A stretch of 64,000 bases of DNA from DASTPP01 sp035762175 (lineage in GTDB: Bacteria > Myxococcota_A > Polyangia > Polyangiales > Polyangiaceae), in contig DASTPP010000140.1 in assembly GCA_035762175.1 (NCBI GenBank), positions 1 through 64,000 of the forward strand. The letters run 5' to 3'. Position numbers and translations under genes: made by a program. The notes under the pieces were generated by a model that was not told where the DNA came from, did not search any database, and worked only from the letters and a program-made list of their open reading frames with translations. This document shows, in pieces, positions 28,099-36,899 of this stretch; positions within the stretch are counted from its first letter, which is position 1, and each line of letters begins with the position of its first letter.

Positions 28099-28420
28099 GC
28101 ACCCCGGCTGCGCCGACTGGTCTCGCCGGCCGTTCCCCTTCCGCGGGATGCTCGACGCCGGGCGCCGACACCTCGCATGGCTCCGGCGCGAGCGGCTCGA
28201 GGTGCCCGACCGCCTCGCGCACGCCTTCGCCTACCTCGGGCGTATCGCCGACGCGTGGCCCGTGCCCGACCCGGCGCCGGCGCTCGAGCGGTGCCAGCGG
28301 GCGCAGGACGTCGTCGAGTACCACCGCGTCGCCGGCAAGTCGCTGCGCGAGCGGCGCGCCCGCTACCCGCTCGCGTGCGTATGGCCGCCCGGGGCCGACC
28401 GCTTCGACGGCGGGCGCTGA
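28098..28420 (+). pseudogene. 3' part of an unknown gene (possibly intact from ATG 28148)
   Basis: The plus strand reads WHPGCADWSRRPFPF, then MLDAGRRHLAWLRRERLEVPDRLAHAFAYLGRIADAWPVPD and on to a stop at 28420. Coding character begins abruptly at about 28098, where the opposite-strand fragment also ends, so the 5' end seems lost. A short protein of 90 residues from ATG 28148 could still be made, but no ribosome binding site supports it. I do not recognise the family. Confidence 0.5.
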
Positions 28421-28521
28421 GCCGCGGCCGGGCGGCGTTGGACGGACATTGTTTGGCCATGGCGCCCCGTGTGGGCGCCGGGAATTCGGCCCGAGAAGCG
28501 CGCGATGGTTACGCTTGGGGC

Positions 28522-29220
28522 ATGTGCGGCCGCGTCACCCTCACGACCTCCCCCGCCCGAATCGGCGAGGTCTTTCGCGAGTTCAACCTCCCCCTCGACC
28601 TCGAGCTCTCGGCGCGCTTCAACGTCGCGCCCCAGCAGGCCTTGCTCGTCGTGCCGAACGACGGGCAGAGGACCGCGCGCCGGATGACGTGGGGCCTCGT
28701 CCCCTCCTGGGCGAAGGACGCCAAGGGCTACCAGATCAACGCCCGCGCCGAGACGGCGGCCGAGAAGCCCTTCTTCCGAACGGCCTTCCGCCGGCGTCGC
28801 TGCGTCGTCGTCGCCGACGGCTTCTACGAGTGGGCGCCGGGCGAGGGCAAGGGGCCGAAGACGCCGTGGTACTTCCGCCTGCGCGGCGGCGAGCCCTTCG
28901 CCATCGCGGGCCTCTGGGACGTGTGGCGCTCGCCCGACGGCGAAGAGCGCCCGGGCGTCGCGCTGCTCACGACCGAGGCGAACGGCGTCGTCGCGCCGGT
29001 GCACGGGCGCATGCCCGTCATCCTACCTCGCGAGGCCTTCGGCGCGTGGCTCTCGACGGGTGAGGCAGATGCGTCGTCGCTCCTGTCGCTCCTACGGCCG
29101 GCGCCCGAGGCGATGATGTGCGCGTGGCCCGTCTCACGCCTCGTCAACGCCCCGAAGAACGACGGCCCCGAGCTTGTCGCGCCGGTCGACCTCGATGTGA
29201 CGGCGAAGCCGGCGGCGTAG
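28522..29220 (+). CDS. SRAP (SOS response-associated peptidase, YedK/HMCES-type) protein
   Basis: The 232-residue protein starts MCGRVTLT, so the catalytic Cys becomes residue 1 after Met removal. It keeps the family active site: the Asn in YQINARAET, the Glu in VADGFYEWAPG and the His in VAPVHGRMPVIL. Proteins of this family form a thiazolidine crosslink to abasic sites in single-stranded DNA and protect them. The start is fixed by the need for Cys2. The last 106 bp of the gene and about 80 bp downstream are duplicated at 36022-36208, and an IS3-type element follows within 90 bp. Confidence 0.92.
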   Translation: MCGRVTLTTSPARIGEVFREFNLPLDLELSARFNVAPQQALLVVPNDGQRTARRMTWGLVPSWAKDAKGYQINARAETAAEKPFFRTAFRRRRCVVVADGFYEWAPGEGKGPKTPWYFRLRGGEPFAIAGLWDVWRSPDGEERPGVALLTTEANGVVAPVHGRMPVILPREAFGAWLSTGEADASSLLSLLRPAPEAMMCAWPVSRLVNAPKNDGPELVAPVDLDVTAKPAA

Positions 29221-29301
29221 CGGGCGCCGACGCTTCGGAGCAGCGCCGGCCCCACGCCGTCACGTGGCGTCGGAGCCAGCCGAAGGGAGGGCAGGCGAAC
29301 C
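29115..29301 (+). repeat. 187-bp repeat, copy 1 (3' end of SRAP gene and downstream)
   Basis: Matches 36022-36208 without gaps and with only a handful of mismatches. It covers the last 35 SRAP codons and about 80 bp beyond the stop, and ends 7 bp before the left end of the IS3-type element. Confidence 0.9.
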
Positions 29302-29378
29302 CCTACCTGCCAATGTGACGCGAGACAGCCACCCCCTGGAAATGTAGGAGCTCAGGGCGGAGACTGGAGCCTCGTGTC

Positions 29379-29785
29379 ATGCCCAAGCCGTCGTCCGTCC
29401 CCCTCGCCCTCGTGAACGCCCAAGCCGCCGGGCCGAAGCCCCGGCGCTGCGCCTTCACGGCGGCGTACAAGCTGTCGATCGTCGAGCAGGCCGACCGGTG
29501 CACCGAGCCCGGCCAGCTCGAGGCGCTCTTGCGGCGCGAAGGGCTGTACTCGTCGCACCTGTCGAAGTGGCGCAAGCAGCTGCGCTTGCGCGGCCGCGAG
29601 GGCCTCGCGGCCACGCGTCCGGGCCGCAAGCCGACGCGCGACCCGAAAGACGCTCGCATCGCCGAGCTCGAGGCCAAGGCCGCCCGGCTCGAGAAGAAGT
29701 TGCTCGTGGCCAACGAGTTGCTCGCCTTGCAAAAAAACTCTCCCACCTGCTGGGGATCGCCCTGCCGGGCGACGAGACGCCGTGA
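29379..29785 (+). CDS. IS3-type transposase OrfA (HTH) with -1 slippage site
   Basis: The protein begins MPKPSSVPLALVNAQ and has a helix-turn-helix region (AYKLSIVEQADRC, LLRREGLYSSHLSKWRKQL) followed by a leucine-rich coiled coil (RIAELEAKAARLEKKLLVANELLALQK). In the zero frame it runs into nonsense after LALQKN. A -1 shift on AAAAAAA at 29731-29737 instead gives KKLSHLLGIALPGDETP and stops at 29785, overlapping the orfB start as TGATG. The run may be a programmed frameshift, a transcriptional slippage site, or a sequencing slip. Confidence 0.75.
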
Positions 29786-30966
29786 TGGCGGTGCTCGAAC
29801 AGACGCCCGCCGGCGTGCCCGTACTGGCCGCCTGCCGCGCCCTCGGCGCCAGCCGCGCCACGCTCGACCGGCGCACCGCGCCACCGGCGCCGCCCCGGCC
29901 GCGCGGGCCGCGGCGCGCGCCCCGCCGCCTCGGCGACGAGGAGCGAGCGCGCGTGCTCGCGGTGCTCGACTCGGCCGCCTACGTCGACCAACCGCCCGCC
30001 GAGGTCGACGGCGCGCTGCTCAGCGCGGGCACGTACCTGTGTTCGGTACGCACGATGTACCGCGTGCTGGCGGCCGCGGGCGAGGTGCGCGAGCGGCGCG
30101 CCCAGCGCCGGCACCCGCCGCGGGCCGTGCCGCGCCTTTGCGCCACCGCCCCGAACCAGGTCTTCACCTGGGACATTACGAAGCTGGCCGGCCCGGTCGC
30201 GGGCATCTTCTACTACGCCTACGTGATGATTGATCTCTTCCGCCGCTACGTCGTCGGCTGGCTGCTGGCCGAGCGCGAGACGGTGGCCTTGGCCGAGCGC
30301 TTCGTCGCCGACACGATCGGCGCGCGCGGCGTCGACCCGACGGCGCTGACGATCCACCAGGACCGGGGCGCGCCGATGACGTCGGGGTCGATGGCCCAGC
30401 TGTGCGCCACGCTCGGGGTCACCCAAAGCTTCTCGCGCCCGCGCGTCTCGGACGACAACCCGTTCCGCGAAGCGCAGTTCAAGACGCTCACGTACCAGCC
30501 CGACTACCCCGGTCGCTTCGACGCGCCGTCCCACGCGCGCAGCTATCTCGGGACGTTCTTCGGCTGGCACAACGACGACCACCATCACGAAGGCTTGGCC
30601 CTGTTCACGCCGGCCGACGTCTACTTCGGGCGCGTCGCCGAGGTGGCCGCGCGGCGGCAAGCGGCGCTCGACGCGGCCTTCCTCGCGCACCCCGAGCGCT
30701 TCGTTCGCGGCCGCCCCGTCGTGCCGTTGCCGCCGCGCGAAGTGACCATCAACCCGCTCACGGGCCCGACCATCCCGAGCTCGGAGCCTCCGCCGGAGGC
30801 ATCCCTCCGCCCGTCGCCTGCGGTTCCGCCAGGCGACCGCGCGCAGCCCTCGTCCAGGGCGGCGCAGCCGGCGAGCGGAGCGAGCGAACCCTTGACGGGG
30901 GCGAGCCCGGTCGCACGCTCCAGCGCACGACGGGCCTCGACCTCGCTCCCCGTCACCCCCCCCTGA
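29785..30966 (+). CDS. IS3-type transposase OrfB (DDE integrase core)
   Basis: The roughly 393-residue protein has the retroviral-integrase-like DDE triad: Asp in QVFTWDITKLAGP, Asp in LTIHQDRGAPMTS and Glu in VSDDNPFREAQFKTLTY. These are typical of IS3/IS150-like transposases. It catalyses cut-and-join of the element. A Pro/Ser-rich tail of about 70 residues after the core is longer than usual and may be read-through of adjoining DNA. ATG 29785 is coupled to the OrfA stop. Confidence 0.88.
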   Translation: MAVLEQTPAGVPVLAACRALGASRATLDRRTAPPAPPRPRGPRRAPRRLGDEERARVLAVLDSAAYVDQPPAEVDGALLSAGTYLCSVRTMYRVLAAAGEVRERRAQRRHPPRAVPRLCATAPNQVFTWDITKLAGPVAGIFYYAYVMIDLFRRYVVGWLLAERETVALAERFVADTIGARGVDPTALTIHQDRGAPMTSGSMAQLCATLGVTQSFSRPRVSDDNPFREAQFKTLTYQPDYPGRFDAPSHARSYLGTFFGWHNDDHHHEGLALFTPADVYFGRVAEVAARRQAALDAAFLAHPERFVRGRPVVPLPPREVTINPLTGPTIPSSEPPPEASLRPSPAVPPGDRAQPSSRAAQPASGASEPLTGASPVARSSARRASTSLPVTPP

Positions 30967-31073
30967 TTTCGCTTCGACGCTGTCTCATCGTCATTGACAG
31001 GTTCCGATCGGCTTGGCCCCCGGCGGCCGTCGGCGCGCTTGCCTCCGAGCGCGTCGCGGCGCACCTTCTGGGT

Positions 31074-31129
31074 GCTCGGCGTGGGGAGGGTTGTTGTCAT
31101 CGCAACCAACAGCATGACCCACGCCGAGC
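31074..31129 (-). terminator. Long hairpin downstream of sulfatase
   Basis: GCTCGGCGTGGG at 31074-31085 pairs perfectly with 31118-31129, and the loop contains a second stem (GGTTG/CAACC). It lies about 150 bp beyond the sulfatase stop in the direction of its transcript and lacks a T-run. Termination is possible, but it may also be a leftover of a mobile element. Confidence 0.4.
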
Positions 31130-31280
31130 GCTGGTTCAGGCGGCGAGCCGCGGGCGGGCGCGGACGTCAGTCGGGGAGAGACGCCCGCTGGACGCGAAAG
31201 GCACGCTCAGTCCAAGGGCGCCGCCCAAAGCGTGGATGCCCTGCCCACCGCCGGGCCAGGGGGCACGCGCGGCTCGCGCG

Positions 31281-33806
31281 TCACTGCACCGCCATCGCCG
31301 CGAGCATTTGCAGCTCGGGGCTCACGGGGGCTCTCGGGCTCGTCACCTTGATCGTCGCCGAGTGCACCTTGCCGGTGAAGCGGTTGTCCCCCTCATTGAG
31401 GTCGTTGCACAGGGGGGCGCCATTCTTGGCACCGACCATCAGGAAGGCGTCCGTGTTGAAGATAACCGGGTTGGTGTGGGGGACGTGGCCCTCCTTGTCG
31501 ACCGGGAGCGGATTGCCTTTGGAGTCCGTGATCGTCGTGATGGTGGCGAGCTCGGCGTCGTCGCAGAAGAGCGCCACCGTGCCTCCCTTGCCGGCCGCGT
31601 TGACGACGCCGTTGGCATCGAGGCCGTCGTACGTGAACTCCATGCGGAGCGTGTACGAGCCCTCCTTCGACGGCAGCAGGTCCCGTGCTTGTACCTTGGT
31701 GATCTCCATTCCCAGGTAGTTGTAGACGTAGGTGAGCTTCCCCTCGTGGAAATAGAGACCATAGCCGCCGAAATTGTTCCCTCGGGCGACGACGACGCCC
31801 GAGAGCTTCTCGACCGACTCGGTGATCTCGATCTGGGCGGTGATCCTGGAGGAGCAGTTGAAGGTGTTGATCACGCGCGGGTCGGAGACGAACATGCCGT
31901 CGTAGTACGTCTTCTCGACGACATTCGTCTCCGAGTAGAAGACCCGTCGGTCGTCGAGGGGAAAGACCTGGTAACGGGCCGCCTCGATCAACCAGAGGGT
32001 CTGCAGGTCTTTGAGCTTGCGCCTCAGCTCTTCAGCGTGCACGAGCGCGGGGTGGTCGGAGGGGCGCTCGCCGGGCGTATCCGGGTTGAGATTCACTGCC
32101 TGGGTCCAGTCGGCGGAGATGCCCAGCTCGGGGATGGGCGGGCCATACGTGTAGTAAAGCTCCCAGATATCCTCGTCGAACTCCTTCAGCTCCTCCCCGG
32201 CGAGTTGCCAGGGCGTCGAGTGACGGGTGACGGCGGTCCAGCCGTTGGAGTAGATGCCACGGTTGCCAAACATCTCGAAGTACTGGAGGATGTGGCGATC
32301 GGCCGCGTTCGGTTCGTCGAACGTGTAGCAGAAGCTCGTGCCCTCGATGGTCTTCTGCATCACCCCATCGACGCTCACCGGTTGCGGCAGGTTGGCCGCT
32401 TCGAGGACCGTCGGGAGCACGTCGATCACGTGAGTGAACTGATCTCGCAACCGGCTTCTCATGCCCATGGTGGTCGTCGGGATGCCCTTGGGCCAGTGGG
32501 TGATCATGCCGTTGCGCGTGCCGCCGAAGTGGCTGGCGACCTGCTTGGTCCACTGGTACGGCGTGCACATGGCATGGGCCCAGCCGACGGCGTAGTGACA
32601 ATAGGCATCCTTCGTGCCGAAGCTTTCGATGTTGTTGTTGAGGAACTCCTTCTCCTTCTCCGGCGTCTCGAACTTGATGCCGTTGAAGTTCATCATCTCG
32701 TTGAAGGTGCCGAGGAACGTACCTTCGGCGGAGGCGCCGTTGTCGCCGAGGATGTAGAACACGATCGTGTTCTCGAGGAGCCCGAGCGCGGTGAGCTTGT
32801 CGATCACCCTCCCGACCTGGTAGTCGGTGTGCTCGAGGAAGGCGGCGTAGACTTGCATCTCGCGGGTCAGGACGTCCCTGGCCCCGTCAAAGAACGGGTT
32901 GTCCCAGGCGAGCATCTCCTTGTCGCGCGGCGTCAGGATCGCGTCGGGCGGGATGACGCCCAGCGCCTTCTGCTTCTCGAACGTCGCCTCGCGCAGCGCG
33001 TCCCAGCCTTCCGTGAACTGGCCATCGTAATTTTTGATCCAGGAGTCCGGGACCTGGTGGGGCGCATGGGTCGCGCCGGGAGCGAAGTACATGAAGAAGG
33101 GCTTGCCCGGCGCGAGGGAGTGCTGAGTCTCGAGCCACCTGATGGCCTGGTTGGCCAGATCCTCGGTCAGGTGGTAGCCAGGCTCTTCGGGCAGCGCGAT
33201 GTGGGTCGTCCCGTCGTAGAGTACCGGCGAGAACTGGTCGGTCTCGCCGGACACGAAGCCATAGAACTTCTCGAAGCCCTGGTAGGTGGGCCAGTGGTCG
33301 AAGGGCCCCGTGGCGCCGGTTTCCCAGACGGGAACCTCGTGGCACTTGCCAAAGTGGGCCGTCGAGTAGCCGTTGTACCTGAGGATCTTGGCGATCGAGG
33401 CGGCACTGTTGGGGATCATCGAGTTGTTGCCGGGCGCCGCGGTCGCCGTCTCGGTGATGGTGCCCATGCCGACGGAGTGGTGGTTGTGACCCGTCAGCAG
33501 GGCGGCGCGCGTCGGCGCGCACAAAGCCGTCGTGTGGAAACGGGTGTATTTGAGGCCTTTCGCGGCGAGACCCTCGGCGGTCGGGGTCGCGATGGGCCCC
33601 CCGAAAGCGCTGGTGGCGCCGAAGCCCACGTCGTCGATTAGGACGATGAGCACGTTGGGGGCGCCCTCGGGCGGGCGAATCGGCTCGACGGGAGGGAACT
33701 CCGCGCCGGGAGGCGGCTGCGCGGCGTCGTACCACACGGGGCCGGCGTAGTTCCGGTCCGGAATCGGCAGGGTCTCGCGGTTCGGGATGTCTCGCGGTAG
33801 CGGCAT
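31281..33806 (-). CDS. Arylsulfatase (type I, formylglycine-dependent)
   Basis: The 841-residue protein has the metal-binding APNVLIVLIDDVGFG near residue 50 and the sulfatase signature TALCAPTRAALLTGHNHHSVGMG near 95. In this signature the Cys of CxPxR is converted to formylglycine. Further conserved features are GKCHEVPVWETGATGPFDHWP, YFAPGATHAPHQVP and VFYILGDNGASAEGT. It hydrolyses sulfate esters and belongs to the long sulfatases with a C-terminal beta domain. There is no evident signal peptide, so the location is uncertain. AAGGAG sits 6-7 nt before ATG 33806. Composition is slightly less GC-rich than neighbours. Confidence 0.92.
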   Translation of the reverse strand: MPLPRDIPNRETLPIPDRNYAGPVWYDAAQPPPGAEFPPVEPIRPPEGAPNVLIVLIDDVGFGATSAFGGPIATPTAEGLAAKGLKYTRFHTTALCAPTRAALLTGHNHHSVGMGTITETATAAPGNNSMIPNSAASIAKILRYNGYSTAHFGKCHEVPVWETGATGPFDHWPTYQGFEKFYGFVSGETDQFSPVLYDGTTHIALPEEPGYHLTEDLANQAIRWLETQHSLAPGKPFFMYFAPGATHAPHQVPDSWIKNYDGQFTEGWDALREATFEKQKALGVIPPDAILTPRDKEMLAWDNPFFDGARDVLTREMQVYAAFLEHTDYQVGRVIDKLTALGLLENTIVFYILGDNGASAEGTFLGTFNEMMNFNGIKFETPEKEKEFLNNNIESFGTKDAYCHYAVGWAHAMCTPYQWTKQVASHFGGTRNGMITHWPKGIPTTTMGMRSRLRDQFTHVIDVLPTVLEAANLPQPVSVDGVMQKTIEGTSFCYTFDEPNAADRHILQYFEMFGNRGIYSNGWTAVTRHSTPWQLAGEELKEFDEDIWELYYTYGPPIPELGISADWTQAVNLNPDTPGERPSDHPALVHAEELRRKLKDLQTLWLIEAARYQVFPLDDRRVFYSETNVVEKTYYDGMFVSDPRVINTFNCSSRITAQIEITESVEKLSGVVVARGNNFGGYGLYFHEGKLTYVYNYLGMEITKVQARDLLPSKEGSYTLRMEFTYDGLDANGVVNAAGKGGTVALFCDDAELATITTITDSKGNPLPVDKEGHVPHTNPVIFNTDAFLMVGAKNGAPLCNDLNEGDNRFTGKVHSATIKVTSPRAPVSPELQMLAAMAVQ

Positions 33807-34082
33807 GGATGACTCCTTGGAGGGATGCGGCGTTTTACACTGGAGGGCATAGGCAGTTCAACGGGGACTCGCCCAGGTGCCGGCGCGCGTCGGCGCGGCT
33901 CGCTCGGGTCGACGCGGAGGCCTGGCCGGCGTCCTTTCCGCCATCACTGAAAACCGACGTCAAATGCCTGAAAATCGACGTCAAATGCCGAAAAAAGCGA
34001 ATCCAAACGGCGCACCCCCGCGCTCGCCCTCCCAGTGGGTTTGGTCGGCACACCCCACCGCGCTCGTCGAAGGCGGCGGGGC
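33807..34082. other. Spacer between sulfatase and IS91-type remnant
   Basis: About 275 bp with no gene. It contains the sulfatase ribosome binding site, a presumed promoter, and a 21-bp tandem repeat at 33948-33989 next to the end of the transposase remnant. Confidence 0.5.
33948..33989. repeat. Two tandem 21-bp repeats with GACGTC core
   Basis: TGAAAA(C/T)CGACGTCAAATGCC is present twice head to tail with one C/T difference, and a third start (GAAAAAAGCG) follows. The GACGTC in each unit is itself palindromic. It lies about 95 bp beyond the 3' end of the IS91-type transposase remnant and may be part of that element's terminus. Confidence 0.75.
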
Positions 34083-35024
34083 TTACCCCAGGGGCAGGCG
34101 AAGCTGCGCGGCAGGCGGCGGGCGGGCTTGAGCCACCGGTGCTCGACACGTCGCGTCGAGCATCGCGGCGACCGACGCAGGGGCCGTCACGACCGCGACC
34201 AGGCGCAAGCGCCCGAAGCAGCGAGGGCACTCGAGCGCATCGATCGCAAAGGTGCGCGCGAGCAACGTGGCCCCGTCAAGGCGCGAGGCGTTCGTCGCGC
34301 GGGGGGGCCGTGGCTCCGGCGGCGAAGGCGAGACGGGCCGTGGCGAGGCGTCGTCCGGCTCGCGAAGGGCCGAGGGGGGGCGGGGAAACAACGACCGCTG
34401 CAACGGGCGCGGGCAGGCGGTCGTGTTCGCAGGGGTCGCCGTGCGTCTCGGCACGACGAGTGAACGCCAGGCGTGGTTGGGGGCGAGCACACCGTGAAAG
34501 CGCACCAAGGGTTGCCAGGGGGGTGGCACCAGGGCGCAGAGGCGCGCCAGGCACTCGACCGGCGTCATCACGCGGTGGGTCTCACCCCGCCGGTTGGGCA
34601 CCTTGAGCCGGTAGGCGATGCGCCCGTCGGCGAGTTCAGAGAAGCGTTCGAGGGCGAAGGGCGGCCGGGCGCCGTAGCGGAAGAGCCGCTCACGCCCCTC
34701 GCGGTCGCGGGCGGCGAGGCGCACGCCTGCGTGCAGGTTGAAGCCCGCGTGCTCGGCATGGCAGGCGCTTCGGCGTGGCGGGGCGAGCGGCGCGTCGTCG
34801 CCGCCGCGTTCCTCGAAGGGCGGCTCGTCGAGGCGAGCGAAGAGGCCCCGCTGCGAGGCGACATGAAGGCACGCTTCGGCGGCCGACGGCGTTCGGGTCT
34901 CGTTCGAAGCGCCCGCGTCGGCGTTGCCGACCTTGCCGTGGCGGCGCACCCAGCGACCGAAGCGCTCGGCGACGCGCCGGGCGAGGCGCGCGAGGGCTTC
35001 GGGGGGTGGCGCCAGCAGGCGCAC
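34083..35024 (-). pseudogene. 5'-truncated IS91-type transposase
   Basis: The 313-residue frame matches the C-terminal half of IS91-like (Y2) transposases: RLFRYGARPPFALERFSELADGRIAYRLK, then HRVMTPVECLARLCALVPPPWQPLVRFHGVLAPNH, and a C-terminal CPRC segment (ALECPRCFGRLRLVAVV). The N-terminal zinc finger and the two catalytic tyrosines are absent, since an in-frame TAG directly precedes the first possible start (GTG 35024). It is therefore a dead remnant. Confidence 0.8.
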
Positions 35025-35304
35025 CTACGGCAGGCAATTTATGGGCCCCCAACGACAGCGGATGGAGCAACTAGGCCGGGCTGCGTACCGCCCGCTTCTG
35101 TTTGCTTACGAGGCCACGCGGCATCGCCGTCTCCGCCTCGTAGGGTCGTGCCCGCATCGCCCGCCTGTGCTTCGGCGACAGCTCGAGCATCTGCGCCTTC
35201 GGCCAGACCGGTAACGTGCGGCACGGAGACCGCACGTGGTGCACGTCCACGGCGTAGCCTCGTCGCGGCCGCCCGCGACGGTCGGCCCCCCGACGTATCT
35301 CGGC

Positions 35305-35377
35305 CGTTGCCCCGGGCCTACCCGACCATCGCCCAGTGTAGTCCGCTCGTTGCCCTGGGCCTACCCGACCATCGCCC
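35305..35377 (+). repeat. Pair of 30-bp direct repeats
   Basis: CGTTGCCC(C/T)GGGCCTACCC followed by GACCATCGCCC occurs at 35305-35334 and 35348-35377 with a single difference. The ACCATCGCCC ending recurs at 35410. No coding frame explains it. Confidence 0.8.
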
Positions 35378-35386
35378 GATCTATTA

Positions 35387-35582
35387 CCGGTACTACAACC
35401 GTGATGGTCACCATCGCCCGGGAAACAAAGTTAATAGCTCCAGTCGCCTTCCGGGCCATCTTTGTTAGGCTCTTGATTCGCCCGGTGATGGGTGACCACC
35501 ACGAGCCTTACAGCGGTAGTTCCGACCCTGATGGTGACCTAGGCCCGACCTAACAACGGTAGTTCGACCCCTGATGGTCACC
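35387..35582 (+). repeat. Three imperfect repeats ending in TGATGGT(C/G)ACC
   Basis: Units at 35387-35412, 35513-35539 and 35556-35582 each read roughly CGGTA(C/G)T(A/T)C...CGACCC-TGATGGTCACC. GGTCACC and GGTGACC in the same units allow pairing between them. An array of protein-binding sites or a folded RNA are both possible. Confidence 0.7.
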
Positions 35583-35596
35583 CTCAAAAGGTACTA

Positions 35597-35621
35597 CGCG
35601 AGATAAAAACCTCGCGTTTTT
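35597..35621 (+). terminator. Intrinsic terminator
   Basis: CGCGAG, 8-nt AT-rich loop, CTCGCG, then TTTTT (35597-35621). It closes the repeat block on the plus strand although no plus-strand gene precedes it, which suggests an untranslated transcript. Confidence 0.7.
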
Positions 35622-35700
35622 GATTCGGGGGTTCGAGCTTGCCCGCTGCCGCCTTCGTCGGGGGCAGGGCGGGCGCTGCGTCCGGTTTCCGCACCCCTGG

Positions 35701-36021
35701 TCAAAGGCACGGAGGCTTGACGTGGCGAATGCCCTCGCGATCGTAGGTGTAGGGGGGGCGCACGAGGTCGACGTCGGGGCGGCGGGCTTGGCCTTCCGCC
35801 GAAGGGGCGGGGCGCGGCGCGTTCGGCCGGCGCTCGAGGCGGGTAGGGGGCGCTCGACCGGCTGGGCGTCCGGTGCAGAGACCGGGGGTAGCGCCGGCTC
35901 GACGTGCGGGGCCTGGGGCAGCCCGGGCGGGCTGCTCGCGGCCGGCGCTTGGGTCGAGACGGTGGCTAGCGGTTACGTCGAGGCGGCAGCGGCGGGCGCG
36001 GCAGGCGTGGCGGCGGGAGAC
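35701..36021 (-). pseudogene. C-terminal tail of a Ser/Thr kinase pseudogene
   Basis: The minus strand ends in DLVRPPYTYDREGIRHVKPPCL and a stop, the sort of C-terminal tail found after Pro-rich linkers in myxobacterial Ser/Thr kinases. It is cut off from the kinase domain at 36220-36899 by a 187-bp segment copied from the SRAP gene region. Without that insert the two pieces would lie in the right order and orientation for one gene. Confidence 0.5.
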
Positions 36022-36208
36022 GATGTGCGCGTGGCCCGTCTTGCGCCTCGTCAACGCCCCGAAGAACGACGGCCCCGAGCTTGTCGCGCCGGTCGACCTC
36101 GATGTGACGGCGAAGCCGGCGGCGTAGCGGGCGCCGACGCTTCGGAGCGGCGCCGGCCCCATGCCGTCAACTGGCGTCGGAGCCAGCCGAAGGGAGGGCA
36201 GGCGAACC
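36022..36208 (+). repeat. 187-bp repeat, copy 2 (SRAP 3' end) inside kinase remnant
   Basis: Nearly identical to 29115-29301. It includes the last SRAP codons and stop but no start, so it is a non-functional gene end. It splits the kinase pseudogene into two parts. Confidence 0.9.
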
Positions 36209-36219
36209 GCACTGCCCAT

Positions 36220-36899
36220 CTACCTGCTCTGGTTTCCGCCCGAGGCACTTTGAGGCTCCCCTCCCTCAAGCCCTCGACCACCCTGCTCGGTACCGCAATC
36301 ATTCGCGCGCGCCGAGGCTTCCGAGCTCGCCTGGTTCTTCGCCGCCGGCCCGTAGAGACGCGACGCCGGGCACCTGGACTGACCAATGGGGGCGCTGGTC
36401 GCGGTTCGGTAGTCGGCCTGGCCCGCGTCGCTCCGCTTGGCGATGCCGAAGTCGACCACCTTGACGATGCGACGGCGGCCCTCGACGCGGAGAAAGAGGT
36501 TCGCAGGCTTGAGGTCGCGATGCACGATGCCAGCCTGGTGGGCCTCGTCGACGCCCTCGCAGGGCTCGCGCGCGAAGCGCACGGCCTCGTCAACGGGCAG
36601 CGGCCCGCGCTTGCGCAGCTCGTCGCGCAGGCTGTGGCCCTCGAGGTACTCCATCACCAGGTAGGGCAGGCCCTCGGGCGAGGTGTCGACGTCGTCGACG
36701 CGCGCGCTGTGGGGGCCGCGCAGCCGGGCCGCCGCGCGCGCCTCGTGCTCGAAGCGATAGGCAAGCTCGGGGCGCGCGGCCACCGCGTGCAACACCACCT
36801 TGATGGCCACCCGCTGCCCGAGCCGCACGTGCGTCGCCTCGTCGACCGCGCCCATGCCACCCTGGCCGATGCGATCACACCCGATGCCCTGATGCTTAC
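36220..36899 (-). pseudogene. Ser/Thr protein kinase domain, truncated at both ends
   Basis: The readable protein covers the glycine loop (IGQGGMGAV), the VAIKVVL lysine, LPYLVMEYLEGHSLRDEL, the catalytic loop VHRDLKPANLF and VVDFGIAKR. An in-frame TAG and loss of a proper start precede the glycine loop, and after DFG the sequence degenerates (no APE motif). The only internal ATG (36855) lies within the glycine loop. The gene cannot make a working kinase. It resembles the Pkn-type Hanks kinases of myxobacteria. Confidence 0.75.

Larger units (their letters stand above)
29308..30999 (+). mobile_element. IS3-family insertion sequence
   Basis: Imperfect terminal inverted repeats are TGCCAATGTGACGCGAGACA at 29308 and, inverted, TGTCAATGACGATGAGACAG ending at 30999; both begin TG and end CA, as in the IS3 family. 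Two reading frames lie inside, joined by an A7 slippery run. No clear target duplication was seen at the ends. Confidence 0.8.
35025..35620. other. Repeat-rich non-coding block
   Basis: About 600 bp with no gene. It holds a pair of 30-bp direct repeats (35305-35334 and 35348-35377, one mismatch) and three imperfect 26-27-bp repeats at 35387, 35513 and 35556. It ends in an intrinsic terminator, so it could be transcribed as a structured RNA. The block is AT-richer than its surroundings. Confidence 0.6.

Noticed and set aside
34083..35024. Active IS91-family transposase
   Set aside because: The N-terminal zinc finger and catalytic tyrosines are missing, with a stop immediately before the first start codon.
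35305..35582. CRISPR array
   Set aside because: Only two or three imperfect repeats of two different kinds with irregular spacing.
36220..36899. Functional Ser/Thr kinase gene
   Set aside because: Stop codon upstream of the glycine loop, no start before it, and loss of the APE region.
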